This document shows, one piece after another, positions 23,609-34,100 of a DNA stretch of 64,000 nucleotides (positions within the stretch are counted from its first letter, which is position 1; every line of letters starts with the position of its first letter). The translations under genes were made by a program, and so were the position numbers. The notes below the pieces were generated by a model that was given only the letters and a program-made list of their open reading frames with translations, ran no database searches and was not told where the DNA came from. The DNA is taken from assembly GCA_963575745.1 (NCBI GenBank), contig CAUYUJ010019604.1, positions 668,776 through 732,775 of the forward strand. The letters are read 5' to 3'. The stretch is from Prorocentrum cordatum. Lineage: Eukaryota > Sar > Dinophyceae > Prorocentrales > Prorocentraceae.

Positions 23609-23880
23609 TATAAATACATATCCACCTATATCTATGCACATATGCATATATATATATATAAACACATGTATATGTATGTAATTGTATATATGTATATATA
23701 GATGCCATGACACAGCTGGTGAAACCCAGTAGGGGGAGGGGGAGGGGTAAGCCCCTCCCCGAAGGTGAAGAAGGGAAATTGAAAAGGGTGGGTTTCGGCA
23801 TTTCGGGAGGTGCCTGGCGCGAGCTGTGACCAGTGGAAGCCAAGCAGGGTGGGAACATCGCGATTTGGTCGGGTGCGGGG
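23609..23880. other. AT-rich tract then spacer
   Basis: TATATA/ACATAT-rich DNA at 23609-23705, directly beyond the module border, stands out in this GC-rich window. Nothing else is recognised. Confidence 0.6.
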
Positions 23881-24440
23881 GATATGGTGCAACCTGTGGC
23901 GCAACCGATGGATGGGGAGACGAACAGGTGAACTCGCGTTTTTCGGTACGGCGTTTGGTGTCTGGCTCAACCTGTGACAAATCTTGCGCGCGCCAGACAG
24001 AGCGGGCAAGCCGCAGTTGGGTCGGGCCCAGGGTGTTTGGCCTAACCCCATGGCTTACGTGTGGACGGCAGACAAGAGGGGAAATCGTAATTCGGTATGG
24101 CGCGGGGTGTCTGGCGCAACCCGCGGTGCATCATCATATGGAAGGCATCCCGAGTAGGTGAATCGCGTTTTCATACGGCGCGGCGTGTCTGACGCAACCT
24201 GCGGCGCAATGAATGGAGGGTAAGCCGAGCTATGTCGCAATCCATGGAAGGTATACAGAGTGGGGCAATTCCTAGTCGGTAGGGCGAGGGTGCGTCCGGC
24301 GTAGCTTATGGCGCAACCAATTGAAAATAGGCGTCTGTCGTGCAATGTACGGCCTAACCTATAGCGAAAGCTGTGGAATGTAATCGCAGCAGGAACAATA
24401 CATTGGTGGTGGGGTGGTGTGTTTGGCGCACCTACAGCGC
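23870..24440 (+). repeat. Degenerate 75-80-bp minisatellite
   Basis: The phrase (T)CTGGCGCAACCTG(C/T)GGCGCAA recurs near 23882, 23963, 24111, 24189, 24298 and 24421. Each is preceded by GGTA(T/C)GGCG(C)GG(T)GTGT and followed by a GATGGA/GGAAGG word. Spacings of 78, 81 and 148 suggest a unit of roughly 75-80 bp with lost copies. Confidence 0.7.
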
Positions 24441-25590
24441 AACATCTATCAGTTGTGGTTTAGGGTTTCATGGCTGTGTGTTTTTGTGTAGTCGCCGTGG
24501 TTCAAGGCTAGAGCCTGCTTTGTGGTGCCATTCCGAACGGGCCATGTGCTGCCGTGGACGACCGCGAAATCTTACGAGATCTTCGCCGTCCTCATCAATT
24601 TCGCTTGACTTGTCCACGGTATTGCGCACAGCGATCAGTTGCAAGGGATTTGCTGTCAGGCGGAAGCTGTCGGTGGTCCTACAAGTCATCGCACTGTTGT
24701 TCCGTCACCCTTGACGTGCATCTGGCCTTCTTGCTTCCCGCGATGTGCAAGCCGCACATCGTCCTGTCCATTATAAGCGTGTCTAACGCATAAGCCTCAT
24801 GTACACCACCACGTCCGTCCATAATGCCATCGAGTGTTCACAAGCATCGTTTCGGCTCAGCTACCTCGGGAGCGACGCCTGTGCAGTTGGCCCGATCGTC
24901 GCCTTGGAGTGCGCGGCGACAGCTTTGCCCCCATGCACTCCCTGCCAGAAGGCAGACGTTCCTGCGGGCACTGAGGCCACCTCCACGAGTCTCATCCCCG
25001 CGCAGGTCCTTCTGCTGTTGGTCCACCATGCCGCGGCTACCGCATACACCACGACCTCACGCTCGCCGCGCCTCCAGGACCGCTGTGGCATGGGGGGCCA
25101 AGCCCTGTTTTGCCATCAAGCGGGCCTCCGTGACGCGGCACAGACCAGACCCGCTGGGGCCGCGGACGCCGCCGCCCCCAGAACGGAGCTCCTGACTAGC
25201 GCCTCCCTCTCTCCCGAGGAGCCCCCGCGCAGCCCCAGGGGAGGCTTCAGGTTACACGGGTACCGGTCGGCCTCCGCCTGGCAATTCCGCCCCAGCGAGC
25301 AGGCCGCCGAGCGGGGCCAGCCGCCGCGCTGGCCGAGTTGGCCCAATTCGAGGCGGCCATCGCCGAGGCTGGCCCCCCTCCTGTCAGTCCAGAGTACGGC
25401 CGCAGCGCCGCGCGAGCGTGCTGGAGGCTCTGTGCCCACTGTTAACCTCGTGAGGCATCCCTCCCTCCCTCCCCCCCTGCCGCCTCCTTCCTTCCTTTAT
25501 TCTTCCTCCTCCCTGGCCTCCCTGCCTGCCTCCTTCCTTCCCTCTCTCCCTCTCTCCCTCCCTTATCATGGGCCCTGAGCTCCCCCTGGC
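24441..25590. other. Mixed spacer, no supported gene
   Basis: ORFs on the plus strand at 24799-25578 are Pro/Ala/Ser-rich without domains. A CT-rich tract lies at about 25457-25565. Confidence 0.35.
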
Positions 25591-25595
25591 CGCCT

Positions 25596-25978
25596 GCCCC
25601 ACTGGATTACCGGACGGCCAAAAAGGAGGAGATGGCAAGGAAGGACTTCCACAGTAGTTTGCGCGAGATCTACACCGCCACGCCGACAAATGGCAGAGTA
25701 AACCAGCAGCCTTTCAATCTCATCAACTACACGATCATGAGGATTGAGGACACTTACGAGGAAGAAGAAGAGCCGTGGTGGCAGGCTTGCGACCCAGTAC
25801 TAGATGGAGAGATAAAGGTTCAGTTTGATCATCCCGTGTTCTGGCAGCGTTGGGACGGCGTCATCAAGCCAAAGGAGCTTTTCAATCATAAGTCCACCAG
25901 CGATCATCGAGGCTGCCGCCATGAGTACCGATATCCAGCCCGAACGGGTTATGGAGCCATTTTCGTAGGAAGTAATTG
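25596..25978 (+). CDS. Unrecognised ORF, possible exon
   Basis: Frame 0 is open from about 25596 to TGA 25976-25978; the first ATG in it is at 25632. The peptide has a balanced, protein-like composition: a basic/acidic start (TAKKEEMARKDF), then NLINYTIMRIEDTYEEEEE, then WWQACDPVLDGEIKVQFDHP. That contrasts with the Arg/Ala-rich noise around it. No domain is recognised. A CT-rich tract directly upstream (25457-25565) could be the polypyrimidine tract of an intron. It may be an exon or a gene remnant; no partner exon was found. Confidence 0.4.
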
Positions 25979-26015
25979 ATACATGTTTTTGACATGGACT
26001 TAGTATCTGCAACTG

Positions 26016-26454
26016 TTAATCGGGACGTAGCATGCGATTATGATGTTCCCTCACTATGTCCATGTCAGTGAATTTATTGATCAACTTTTTCATGTTATTC
26101 ATTTGTTTCTGAAGATCCTTGACTTGCTCATCAATGTATTCATACTTCTTCTTTTTCGTCATGTTAGTGACGTCGTTTCGCGTGTTGTTGACCTTCTGTG
26201 TTGCCTCCTCCGCTGTTTCTTTCGCCACCTGGGCGTCACATTTGACCTGCGCCATGTCTCTCTGTATCGACACCATGATTTGATACGTCTTGCGCATTTC
26301 CCTCTGCACTCATGTCCTGCTCGTTCTGTTCATCTAGTGGAGATTTCCGACTGCTACCGTAGGACTTGCGTGCATTGGAAAGCATTGATTTAGCCAGCTC
26401 CTTCACTCTGAACTCATAGTCGCCCCTGCACTGACCAACAAGAAAGAACAACAC
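26016..26454 (-). CDS. Coiled-coil ORF (fragment), two frames
   Basis: On the minus strand, 26454-26309 reads a basic segment (RVKELAKSMLSNARKSYG) and an acidic one (DEQNEQDMS). From 26309 to 26016 a second frame reads a heptad-rich coiled coil (DMAQVKCDAQVAKETAEEAT, then IDEQVKDLQKQMNNMKKLIN). The two frames overlap and differ by one base, so this is either two exons or one frame broken near 26300. No catalytic domain is present. Coiled coils of this type occur in Gag/ORF1 proteins of retroelements and in ordinary structural proteins; neither can be chosen. It converges with the plus-strand ORF ending at 25978. Confidence 0.45.
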
Positions 26455-27029
26455 ATGCCAGTGATATCAGTAGCCATAGTTTGAGTAGAATTTGGAAGCT
26501 GACGCAAAAGCCCAAGCATAGGTAGCTTGAGCCTAGACAGCTCCAGCCAAAGCAGTTCGATATTATGAGAAATCCATTAAACGAGCTATCATACTTCCAA
26601 CTGGTTCTGGTGCCTAGACAGAAACCGTTGCGACTATGTCGATTGTGTGAGGTGTGAATCAGAACAACATGCTAACGCACGCCTTACGCTTTTACAGTGA
26701 AGCGCTTGTTGCCTCGGGGCATTGGAATCTTGGAAGCATGTAGAACCTGTATGTCCGCACACGTACGGCAAATGCCACACATCTTTGCCAATAGGTTGAT
26801 TGTTGTTTTAAGGTGTTGTGGAATTTAAGCTACCTGCCCACATTCCAAGACCCTGAAGCAACCACCATATCATAAAAGCCAAACCACCCCAGATACGATG
26901 TGATACATTGGCGGACGCACTTTAAACAACAAATCCACCTACTCATTTTATCAAATTGAATCTGCCATTGGCGTGCGAACCGCAGCACCCCAACGCGAAA
27001 CATCACCCTGGCCCCTACAGTGTGTAACA
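26455..27029. other. Low-GC spacer, no gene
   Basis: Closer to balanced base composition than most of the window. No repeat or domain is recognised. Confidence 0.4.
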
Positions 27030-27330
27030 CTCTACTAGAACCCGAGCCGCATCACCCTAACCCAGCACCCTACCCTGGCAAACCTAACACGGTGACCCTC
27101 GCACCATACACCCTACCCCTGAACATTAACCCCAACCCTAACACCCTGACCGTAATCCTGACTCTATCGCCGTGACCCCTAATAGCCTGACCTTCGCCCT
27201 CGGATCCTGACCCTAAACTCTTCCCCTGACAGTACAGCCCTAACCGCAACGACCTCACCCTAACGCCCTGATCCTTATCCTCATGTCCCAACCATACCGC
27301 CCGAATCCCCATCGTAATTCTAGCACCTCT
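27030..27330 (-). repeat. Degenerate telomere-like repeat, CCCTAA orientation
   Basis: ACCCTAACACC, CCCTGACC and CCCTAACC words about every 8-12 bp on the plus strand. Too diverged to be a functional telomere; dinoflagellate telomeres are reported as TTTAGGG type. Confidence 0.7.
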
Positions 27331-27720
27331 AACTCATAGGTCTAGGTTTTGATTGCCAGGGCTGATGCTTAGTGTCAGGGGGGTATGGTTAGGGTGATAA
27401 GGCTTGAGCGCTAGAATTCGGGCTTAGGGGCAACTGTGTAAAAAGTCCAAGCTCGCGTTTTGGGAACATCTCGTTGAGAGGTCGAGTGTTTGCGTCGGAG
27501 TGATAGGGTGCTAAGATCGCGCCAGGGTGTTAGATTTGTAGTGTTAGGTTTAGGGTGTCAGGATTGGGGTTCTGACTTTCTGGTGCTAGGGTGCTAGGGC
27601 GCTAGCTAGAGCTACGGGGGTGGGGTGGGCGGGGAGTGGGGGGCAGTTTTCGTGTTCAGGGTTGGAAAGCTAGGATTAAGACTAGGATGCTAGGCTTCGA
27701 ATGTCAGGGCAATGATGTAA
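27331..27720 (+). repeat. Degenerate telomere-like repeat, TTAGGG orientation
   Basis: GGTTAGGGTG, GTGTTAGG and GTGCTAGGG words on the plus strand, so the polarity flips relative to 27030-27330. The same type continues at 28400-28639 and after the retrotransposon at 37467-38830. Confidence 0.7.
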
Positions 27721-27746
27721 CTGGTTGGGTGATACAATTGAAATCT

Positions 27747-27862
27747 GAGGCGACCGCGGCGTGAAGGCCACTCGCGACGGCCTGCGTCGCGGGAGGTGGA
27801 AGGGCAGAGGAGGCGGACAAACGCAAGTAGCACGCGGGGGTCTGAGAAGGAACGGCCGTCAT
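27747..27862 (+). repeat. Unique-sequence block shared with 38845-38956
   Basis: GGCGACCGCGGCG, CTGCGTCGCGGGAGG, GCAGAGG and GGTCTGAGAAGGA words occur in the same order and spacing in the block at 38845-38956, about 70-80% alike by eye. It marks both sides as parts of one larger repeat. Confidence 0.6.
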
Positions 27863-28002
27863 AGTTGGGTGATTCTGGCGTTTTTCAGCGGGCGTAGGTA
27901 GGCCCGAGGGAAGCTTGCCCAATTAGATCGTGTTCGGGCGCGGCCAGCGCGGAACGGACGGAAGAGGAAGCGAAGGCTGAGGGCGGGCAGGGCGGGAGAC
28001 GG

Positions 28003-28063
28003 CAAATGAGGAGGAGGAGGAGGAGGAGGAGGAGGAGGAGGAGGAGGAGGAGGAGGAGGAGGA

Positions 28064-28096
<33 letters not shown>

Positions 28097-28135
28097 GAGG
28101 AGGAGGAGGAGGAGGAGGAGGAGGAGGAGGATGAG
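28003..28135 (+). repeat. GGA microsatellite
   Basis: About 40 GGA/GAG units interrupted once by a short G run near 28063. On the minus strand it gives an artefact poly-Leu/poly-Pro frame. Confidence 0.9.
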
Positions 28136-28399
28136 GAAGAAGTATCAAGAGGCGGAACATAGGTTCGAGGAAGGGGATGGAGTTGGATGAGGAGGCAAGG
28201 AGGGGGTGGAAAGAGGAGGAGAAGGACGAGGTACGATGAGGAGGATAAAACAGGTTCGGTAGGATGGCGCGGGGATGATCAGGGGGGAAAGCGGTGGACG
28301 AGGATGATGTGGCAATGGGGCGAGGATGAGGGACAGCGAAGGGACATTGAGGAGACCGGATGTGAGGAAGGAGTGGGGGCCAGGGGATGATGAGGGTCA

Positions 28400-28639
28400 G
28401 GGTTGGGAGGCGGTGGCGTTGCGGCTCGGGCGATGCGTTCAGATTTTCGGGCTTAACACGATGGCGGTATAGTTAACATCGACGTTGTATGATGAAGCAT
28501 TCGGGTGATTGTGTGTCAGGGTTCGGGTTAGTGGATTGATGTTGGGGTGTCAGGATTTCGCTTAGGGCGTGCGTTATAGGGCGCGGGGATTTGAGACTCG
28601 AATGCGGGCGGCACGGTTAGGGGCAGGGCGCTAGGATTA
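28400..28639 (+). repeat. Degenerate telomere-like repeat before the retrotransposon
   Basis: GGGTTAGTGG, GGTGTCAGGATT and GGGCGCTAGGATTAGG words, continuous in type with 37467 onward if the retrotransposon is removed. Confidence 0.6.
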
Positions 28640-28644
28640 GGATG
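28640..28644 (+). repeat. Target site duplication, left (GGATG)
   Basis: GGATG immediately before the left LTR. The identical GGATG follows the right LTR at 37462-37466. A 5-bp duplication is normal for copia-type integrases. Confidence 0.85.
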
Positions 28645-28799
28645 TGTCAGAGATTCAGGGATTTAGCAGGCGTGCGTGTGTAGTATCTGTGCTTATCTTG
28701 ATTGTTGCAGCAGCGCACGCGTACACAGGGCGCCCTTTTAGGATCAAGGGTATTAAAGCATCCTTATCATCGATCCCCGCCCGCCTGGGCGGACTCTCA
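28645..28799 (+). repeat. Left LTR, 155 bp
   Basis: Starts TGTCAGAGATTCAGGG and ends GGCGGACTCTCA, so it has TG...CA ends. It matches 37315-37461 except for the 8-bp segment TTATCTTG present only here, one G/A change and the first base. At about 150 bp it is short for a copia LTR. Confidence 0.92.
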
Positions 28800-28814
28800 T
28801 GGTAAGCGGAGCGT
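28800..28814 (+). promoter_or_regulatory. Primer-binding-like site
   Basis: TGGTAAGCGGAGCG starts directly at the LTR end. TGG matches the complement of a tRNA CCA tail, and TGGTA..AGC..AGC resembles initiator-Met primer sites known from plant copia elements. The match is imperfect, so the tRNA is a guess. Confidence 0.5.
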
Positions 28815-29053
28815 GACAGCTCCGGGACCTGCGCATCATAGGCCGCTGGGCTGGGCCGCCGCGCCCGGGCGCCCCGCGGCAGGCGACGGCCGCAGCCGCC
28901 GCCAGAGGTCGCCGCACTTCCACTCCGCCGCCGCGGTCACCACCGCGGCAGTCGTGTCAGCCCACGACGACGAGCCCTCCGCCGAGCCGGCCGAGGGCAC
29001 CATCCTGTGTAACAACGCTGCTGCTGCTGATCATTCCCATCCTCACGAAGAAG

Positions 29054-29920
29054 ATGTCCATCGAGCTGGACAGGAATGGAGTCCCTCAGTATGCAGGCCA
29101 GCCTGAGTATTTCAATGAATACGAAGAGCGAGCCTGGGATCTCTATCATGGCAGGACTGGCGAGAAGTCTAAGCAGGCCGCAACGGCGCTGCATCTACGA
29201 TCAGGCCTTTCTGGTCTTGCCTACGAAGCAGTGCGCAAGCTCAAACATGAAGAGCTGATAGCTACTGATGAGTCTGGAGAATCAAGGCAGGACGGGCTCA
29301 CTCTTTTCCTCACGACGTTGAAGAAAGAAGTTCAAGATATTGCGCCCGTCCGGAGCACCGAGATCTTCGACAAGGCTTTGTACGGATCATCGGTCTGGCG
29401 CGACCGCGACGAGTCCATGGCCAACTACGCGACAAGGAGGCGAAAGGAGTTCGCAGAGTTGCAGGAGGTCAGCGCCACGACTACGATCTCAGAGGATATC
29501 CAGGCCGCACTGATCCTCAGATTCTGCGGCATCAGCATGAAGGAGCAAGCCGCAGTCCTCGCCTCCAACAAGAACGAGTACAAGCTAGCCGGCATCGAGT
29601 ATGCACTGCGGGATCAGTACCCAGCGGTACATCGACAGCAGGACCGACGCGCTGATCGCCGAGAGCGATCCGCCTACGCTTACGCCGCGTCGGAGCAAGA
29701 CGAGAACCAGTCAGAGCTCGATCACATCTATTACGAGGACGAGGACGAGGACGGCTACTACCAGGGCGAGGAGGACGACTACGAGCACGGCGAGGACGAC
29801 GAGCTCGACATCGAGAACTACGTCGCGGAGAACCTCGACGAGCTTGGCACCGAGGAGGCAGGCCCTCGCCCTCGTTCTGCAGAGCCGCAACAATATCTTC
29901 AACAAGAAGAAGCCGCCTAG
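29054..29920 (+). CDS. Gag protein, first part
   Basis: A 288-codon frame starting at ATG 29054. The N-terminal half is helical and resembles the Gag of copia elements: QPEYFNEYEERAWDLYHGR, then LRSGLSGLAYEAVRKLKHEE, then KALYGSSVWRDRDESMANYA. The C-terminal third is acidic and Tyr-rich (YYEDEDEDGYYQGEEDDYEH). Gag would package the element RNA in cytoplasmic particles. The frame ends at TAG 29918-29920, before the zinc knuckle, which lies in another frame 200 nt downstream. The upstream leader 28815-29053 has no long open frame in phase. Confidence 0.85.
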   Translation: MSIELDRNGVPQYAGQPEYFNEYEERAWDLYHGRTGEKSKQAATALHLRSGLSGLAYEAVRKLKHEELIATDESGESRQDGLTLFLTTLKKEVQDIAPVRSTEIFDKALYGSSVWRDRDESMANYATRRRKEFAELQEVSATTTISEDIQAALILRFCGISMKEQAAVLASNKNEYKLAGIEYALRDQYPAVHRQQDRRADRRERSAYAYAASEQDENQSELDHIYYEDEDEDGYYQGEEDDYEHGEDDELDIENYVAENLDELGTEEAGPRPRSAEPQQYLQQEEAA

Positions 29921-29993
29921 GCGAGTGACTTCGAGCTTCCACTGTCGTGGCAAGGCCGGTGGAAGGGGAGGCCGTCGGTGAGGCGGCAAGGGT

Positions 29994-31160
29994 TTGACAA
30001 CCAGGTCGCCCGCAGGGCGAGGAGGCAGCAGCAGTTCGAGTAGCGCTGTCCCTGGCTACGACGACCGACAGCGAGATGCTCGCCGACAGCACATCGCCAA
30101 CCTGAAGAAGCGGACCCAGTGCTCCGACTGTCACCAGTTCGGGCACTGGCAGGGCGATGATGGTTGCCCTCGTCGGTCGAGCCGGAAGCCTACATCAGTG
30201 TCTCCAGCGAAGAAGCCCGCTCAGAACTACTTCACGCTCGAGGAGCACGGGGGCAACGACGACGACCGCGAGCCGTCTGAGGTCTTCATGGTTCTGAAGG
30301 GCGAGATGGAGCACGTCTGCGAGCACGTGGCCGACGACGCCTGCGAGAAGGTCGTCCGCGGCGCCAACAAGACCACCAGGTACATCACATGCAGGGAGTG
30401 CGACCGCCACTTCACTCTCGCCCACCGCAACAAAGGGTTCGAGCTGTGGAGCTACTTCATGAAGGCCCTGATGGGCACGAAGTGGGGCCGCTTCCTGTCC
30501 CGCAAGGAGTTCGCGAGGCGGATTGCCCTGGTGGCCGACGCCCTGATGGTCCAGGGTCGCCTCCCATCTACGTATCGGAGGCGGACGGGGGCGCCCGCGG
30601 CGCGACGCCTTTCCGGCAAGCAGCGGCTATTCGGCCGGCTGCCTGCAAGAGGCGACGGACCACGTGCACTTACACCGGCGGCCGCATCTGCGGCCAGTTC
30701 TGCGAGGCCGAGTGCTACTGGATCAGCACCGGCCGCACCACCTACACCCGAGAAGCGCATCATCAAGGTCGACTTGACCCAAGGCGACCCCGAGCCGAAG
30801 CCGGGACCGGAGCTGGCCTTCCTGTACGGCATCCCGCTCCACCAGAGCATCGAGCTGGTGGAGTTCCCGGATCTCGACGGCGTCGACCAGCTCAACCCGG
30901 TCCCGTACCCAGCGGAGGTCATCATCTTCGGCACGCACAAGGGGCGAACCTTCCAGGATGCGCCGTCCGACCCGGCACTCATCTGGCACAACAGGTGGGC
31001 TCTGGACCAGGTCTTGGGCCCCGAGGCGGAGGAGATCAACCTCCACTTGTACCGCTACGCGTATTTCCTCTACGCCATTGTGAAGATCGCGCGTGGCAAG
31101 TTCAACGTTGCCCCGCAGCAGATGATCGACGGTGACAAGAGGAGGCTCCCCGCCGACAAC
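29994..31160 (+). CDS. Gag second part: zinc knuckle, Cys/His module and KGRTF domain
   Basis: In frame 0 relative to Gag frame 2. It holds a CX2CX4HX6C knuckle (CSDCHQFGHWQGDDGC, nt 30120-30167), a second Cys/His module (CEHVADDACEKVVRGANK then CRECD), and later FGTHKGRTF at 30928-30954, reminiscent of the small FGKYKG-x-TF domain seen C-terminal in ExoX-like nucleases. Roles in RNA binding are expected for the knuckle; the rest is unknown. The frame stays open to 31403, but homology moves to frame 2 near 31160, where protease begins. A TGA at 29979 separates it from Gag, so expression would need frameshifting, or this copy is damaged. Confidence 0.8.
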
Positions 31161-31162
31161 GA

Positions 31163-34100
31163 TTGGAGGTCAACGCCGGCGGCTTCACCATCCCGATTCA
31201 GCCCAACATCCATCAGCCGGACGTCATCTCTACCTGCGAGTGCTCGGTCATGGCCGCCACTACCGGCAACGCCTTCTCGGCACACGACAACGACGCCGAC
31301 GCCATGCTCGCCATCATCGACACTGGGTGCACGCGTACCATGCACGGTGAGTCATGGCGGGCAGCCTTCGAGCGTAAGCTCGCGAGGCGCGGTCTACAGG
31401 TAGTGAAGACCCCGACCTCTCGTACATTCAGAGGGATCGGCGGCCGCGCGAGGAGCACCACGGCGGTCCGTTTTCCCGTGGGCACTGGGGGAAAGTGTGG
31501 CGAGATTCTGTCGTGTGAGGTGCCGGGCGACTGCCCGATGCTGCTCAGCAGAGACATGCTCACCAAGCTTGGGCTGAGCATGCGGCTTTCCACGGAGGGC
31601 GACGTCGCCGACTTTGTCAACATTGGCGTCTACAACTTGAAGCTCCACCACACTAAGGTGGGCCACCCGGCGGTCAACCTCCTTGACCTGCCGAACGAGA
31701 GCTACGAGACGGCCGAGTGGGCGGCGCTGACGATGCCCGAGGATCACCACCTCGAGTACTACCCCGAGAAGTTCCACGTCGGCATCACCTACGTCGAGGA
31801 GAGCTCAGTTCAGCCTCTCCCCAGCTTCCTGGACATCGAGATCGGCGAGACTACGGACGACGAGTGCCTCCAGACGGTCGTCGACCACGACTACGGACCG
31901 GACGTCTTCGCCGCCGAGGCGATCGAGTGGGGTGGCAAGCGCAACCTCACCAACAAGAAGTCCAAGAAGCTCGAGCATTCCCTGCAGGCCATTGTCGTGC
32001 AGGATGAGGTGGTGCAGGCCGTCGTGGAGAAGCATCCGCCCAGGGCCCGGCTGCCCGCAGGTGCCAGGACATGGGTCAAGCAGACCTACGCTGGCCAGAT
32101 GGGTTTGACAGTGCTCATGGCCGCGATGGGCCTCTCGGTCGGCGTTCCACTGGACAAGCACACGGGCTGGGACGCTACCACCAGGCTGGGCAGGCAGAGG
32201 TATGACGCGGAGATCACCAACGAGGAGCCGCACTGCCTCGTGATCTCGCACCCCTGCTCGCCGTGGGGCAACTGGAGCAGATTCAACATGGCCCGTTGCC
32301 CGGAGACCGAGAGGGAGATCTTGGCCAAGCGCGAGGCGAACCGCCCCGTTCTCAGGCAGGTGGACTCCTCAGTGGACAGCCGAGTGCGGAGGGGCTTCCA
32401 CGTGGCGCTGGAGCACCCCCAGGGCTCCGAGGCCTTCGACCAGCCGGAGATGTCAAGGATTCGTTCTCTCCTGGACAAGGGCATCCTGAGGAAGGTTACC
32501 TTCGACGGCTGCCAGGTTGGGTACCACGATGCTGAGTCAGGCTTGGCTCACCGCAAGCCCATGATGATCATTACCACTATGGACACGCTGGTCGAGGCCC
32601 TTTCCGACAAGAAGTGTAGCTGCACCCAGCACGAGCAGCTGAGGGGCCGCGACAAGTTCGGGCCGCGCACCCTGCAAGCGGCCGAGTGGCCGGAGGAGCT
32701 CAACCACATCGTCGCCCGCAGCATCGTACAGCAGGCCATCGTCGACAACGCCACGGACACCGACTGGCAGTTCCCTGCAGAGGACGGTCCAGACCTTCGT
32801 GGGCCGGTTCGACTACGACGACGGACCAGACTGCGGGGGCACCCGTGCCGGGCAGCCATGGCGCAGCCAGCGCCACCGCCTGACCCGAACGTGCCTGAGC
32901 CTGCTCCTCCTCCAGCTGATCAAGAAGCTGTGGGGGAGCCACCACCTCCGCCAGCCGTCGATCCCGACGGCGAGCGAGCCCGAGAGGCCGCTCAGCTCGG
33001 CCCCATCACCAACACCAAGGAGGCCGAGCGGCGCAGGCGATGGCTGGAGGCACCGCCAGAGGTCAGGAAGGCCATCCGCCAGCTCCACGTTAACTTCCAC
33101 CACTGTTCGAACGTGACGCTGACCAGGCTGCTAAGGCGCCGAGGAGTCAAGCCGGAGGTGCTGAAGTACGTGGAGTTCTTTTCCTGCGACGCTTGTGGCG
33201 ACGCCGTCCGTCGGCGCGCCCCACGACCTTCGCGGTTGCCAGGTCAGTGCGTGTTCAACGACGCCATCCAGCTGGGCACCTTCCACGCCTACGACGCCGC
33301 CGGCACACCCTACTTCTTTTTGAACTGCATCTGCGAGGGGACGAACTGTCAAGTCGTGTACTGCATGGGCCCGGCTCGTGGATCACCGACAGCACGTGCC
33401 GCTACCAAGGCGTTCACTACCGGCTGGACTCCGTGGGCTGGCTACCCAGAGAAGCTCACGGTGGACCTGGGCAAGGAGTGGATGAAGGATTTCGCCTCCA
33501 ACGCGAAGGCGCATGGCGTGCAGGTCGACCTGGCCCCGTTGGAGACGCCGCACCTCATCGGCAAGTGCGAGCGCCACGGGGGCATTTGGAAGGAGATCTG
33601 GCGACGGACTGTCGCCGACTCGCAGGTCACAGGACTGGGCGACGTTGAGGAGACTGCCTCCATCGTGACCCAGGTCAAGAACGAGCTGGGCCGACGCGGG
33701 GGGTTCTCCCCCTCGCAGTGGGTCTTGGGGTCTCATGGGCCCCGTGTCCCAGGAAGCCTCCTACAAGACGACGAGGCGCAGCGGTTGGAGGTCATCGAGG
33801 CGTCGCTCGACCCCCAGCCTGCCATGGCCCGCGCCATGGCCCTGCGCGAGGCGGCCCGCATCGCACGCGTCCGCCTCGACTCCGACGACCGCGTCAAGCG
33901 CGCCATCCTGCGCAAGGCGCGGCCTAGCCGAGGCCCTTTCAACATTGGGGCCATCGTGTACTTCCGCCGGTCGCAGACCCGAGTCGGCGAGAGCCCCGAG
34001 GTCACGCACCGCTGGATTGGGCCAGCCCGGGTTATCGGGCATGAAGTGCGTGACCCACGTCACCTCTCTCGCGACGCGGACGAGCCCGTCGGCACACTGG

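Noticed and set aside
22026-23701. Long ORFs of 551, 364 and 390 codons (RSIV, EIDS, SLSI repeats)
   Set aside because: All come from the 12-bp GATCGATAGTGA array, whose period is a multiple of three, so stops never appear in several frames on both strands.
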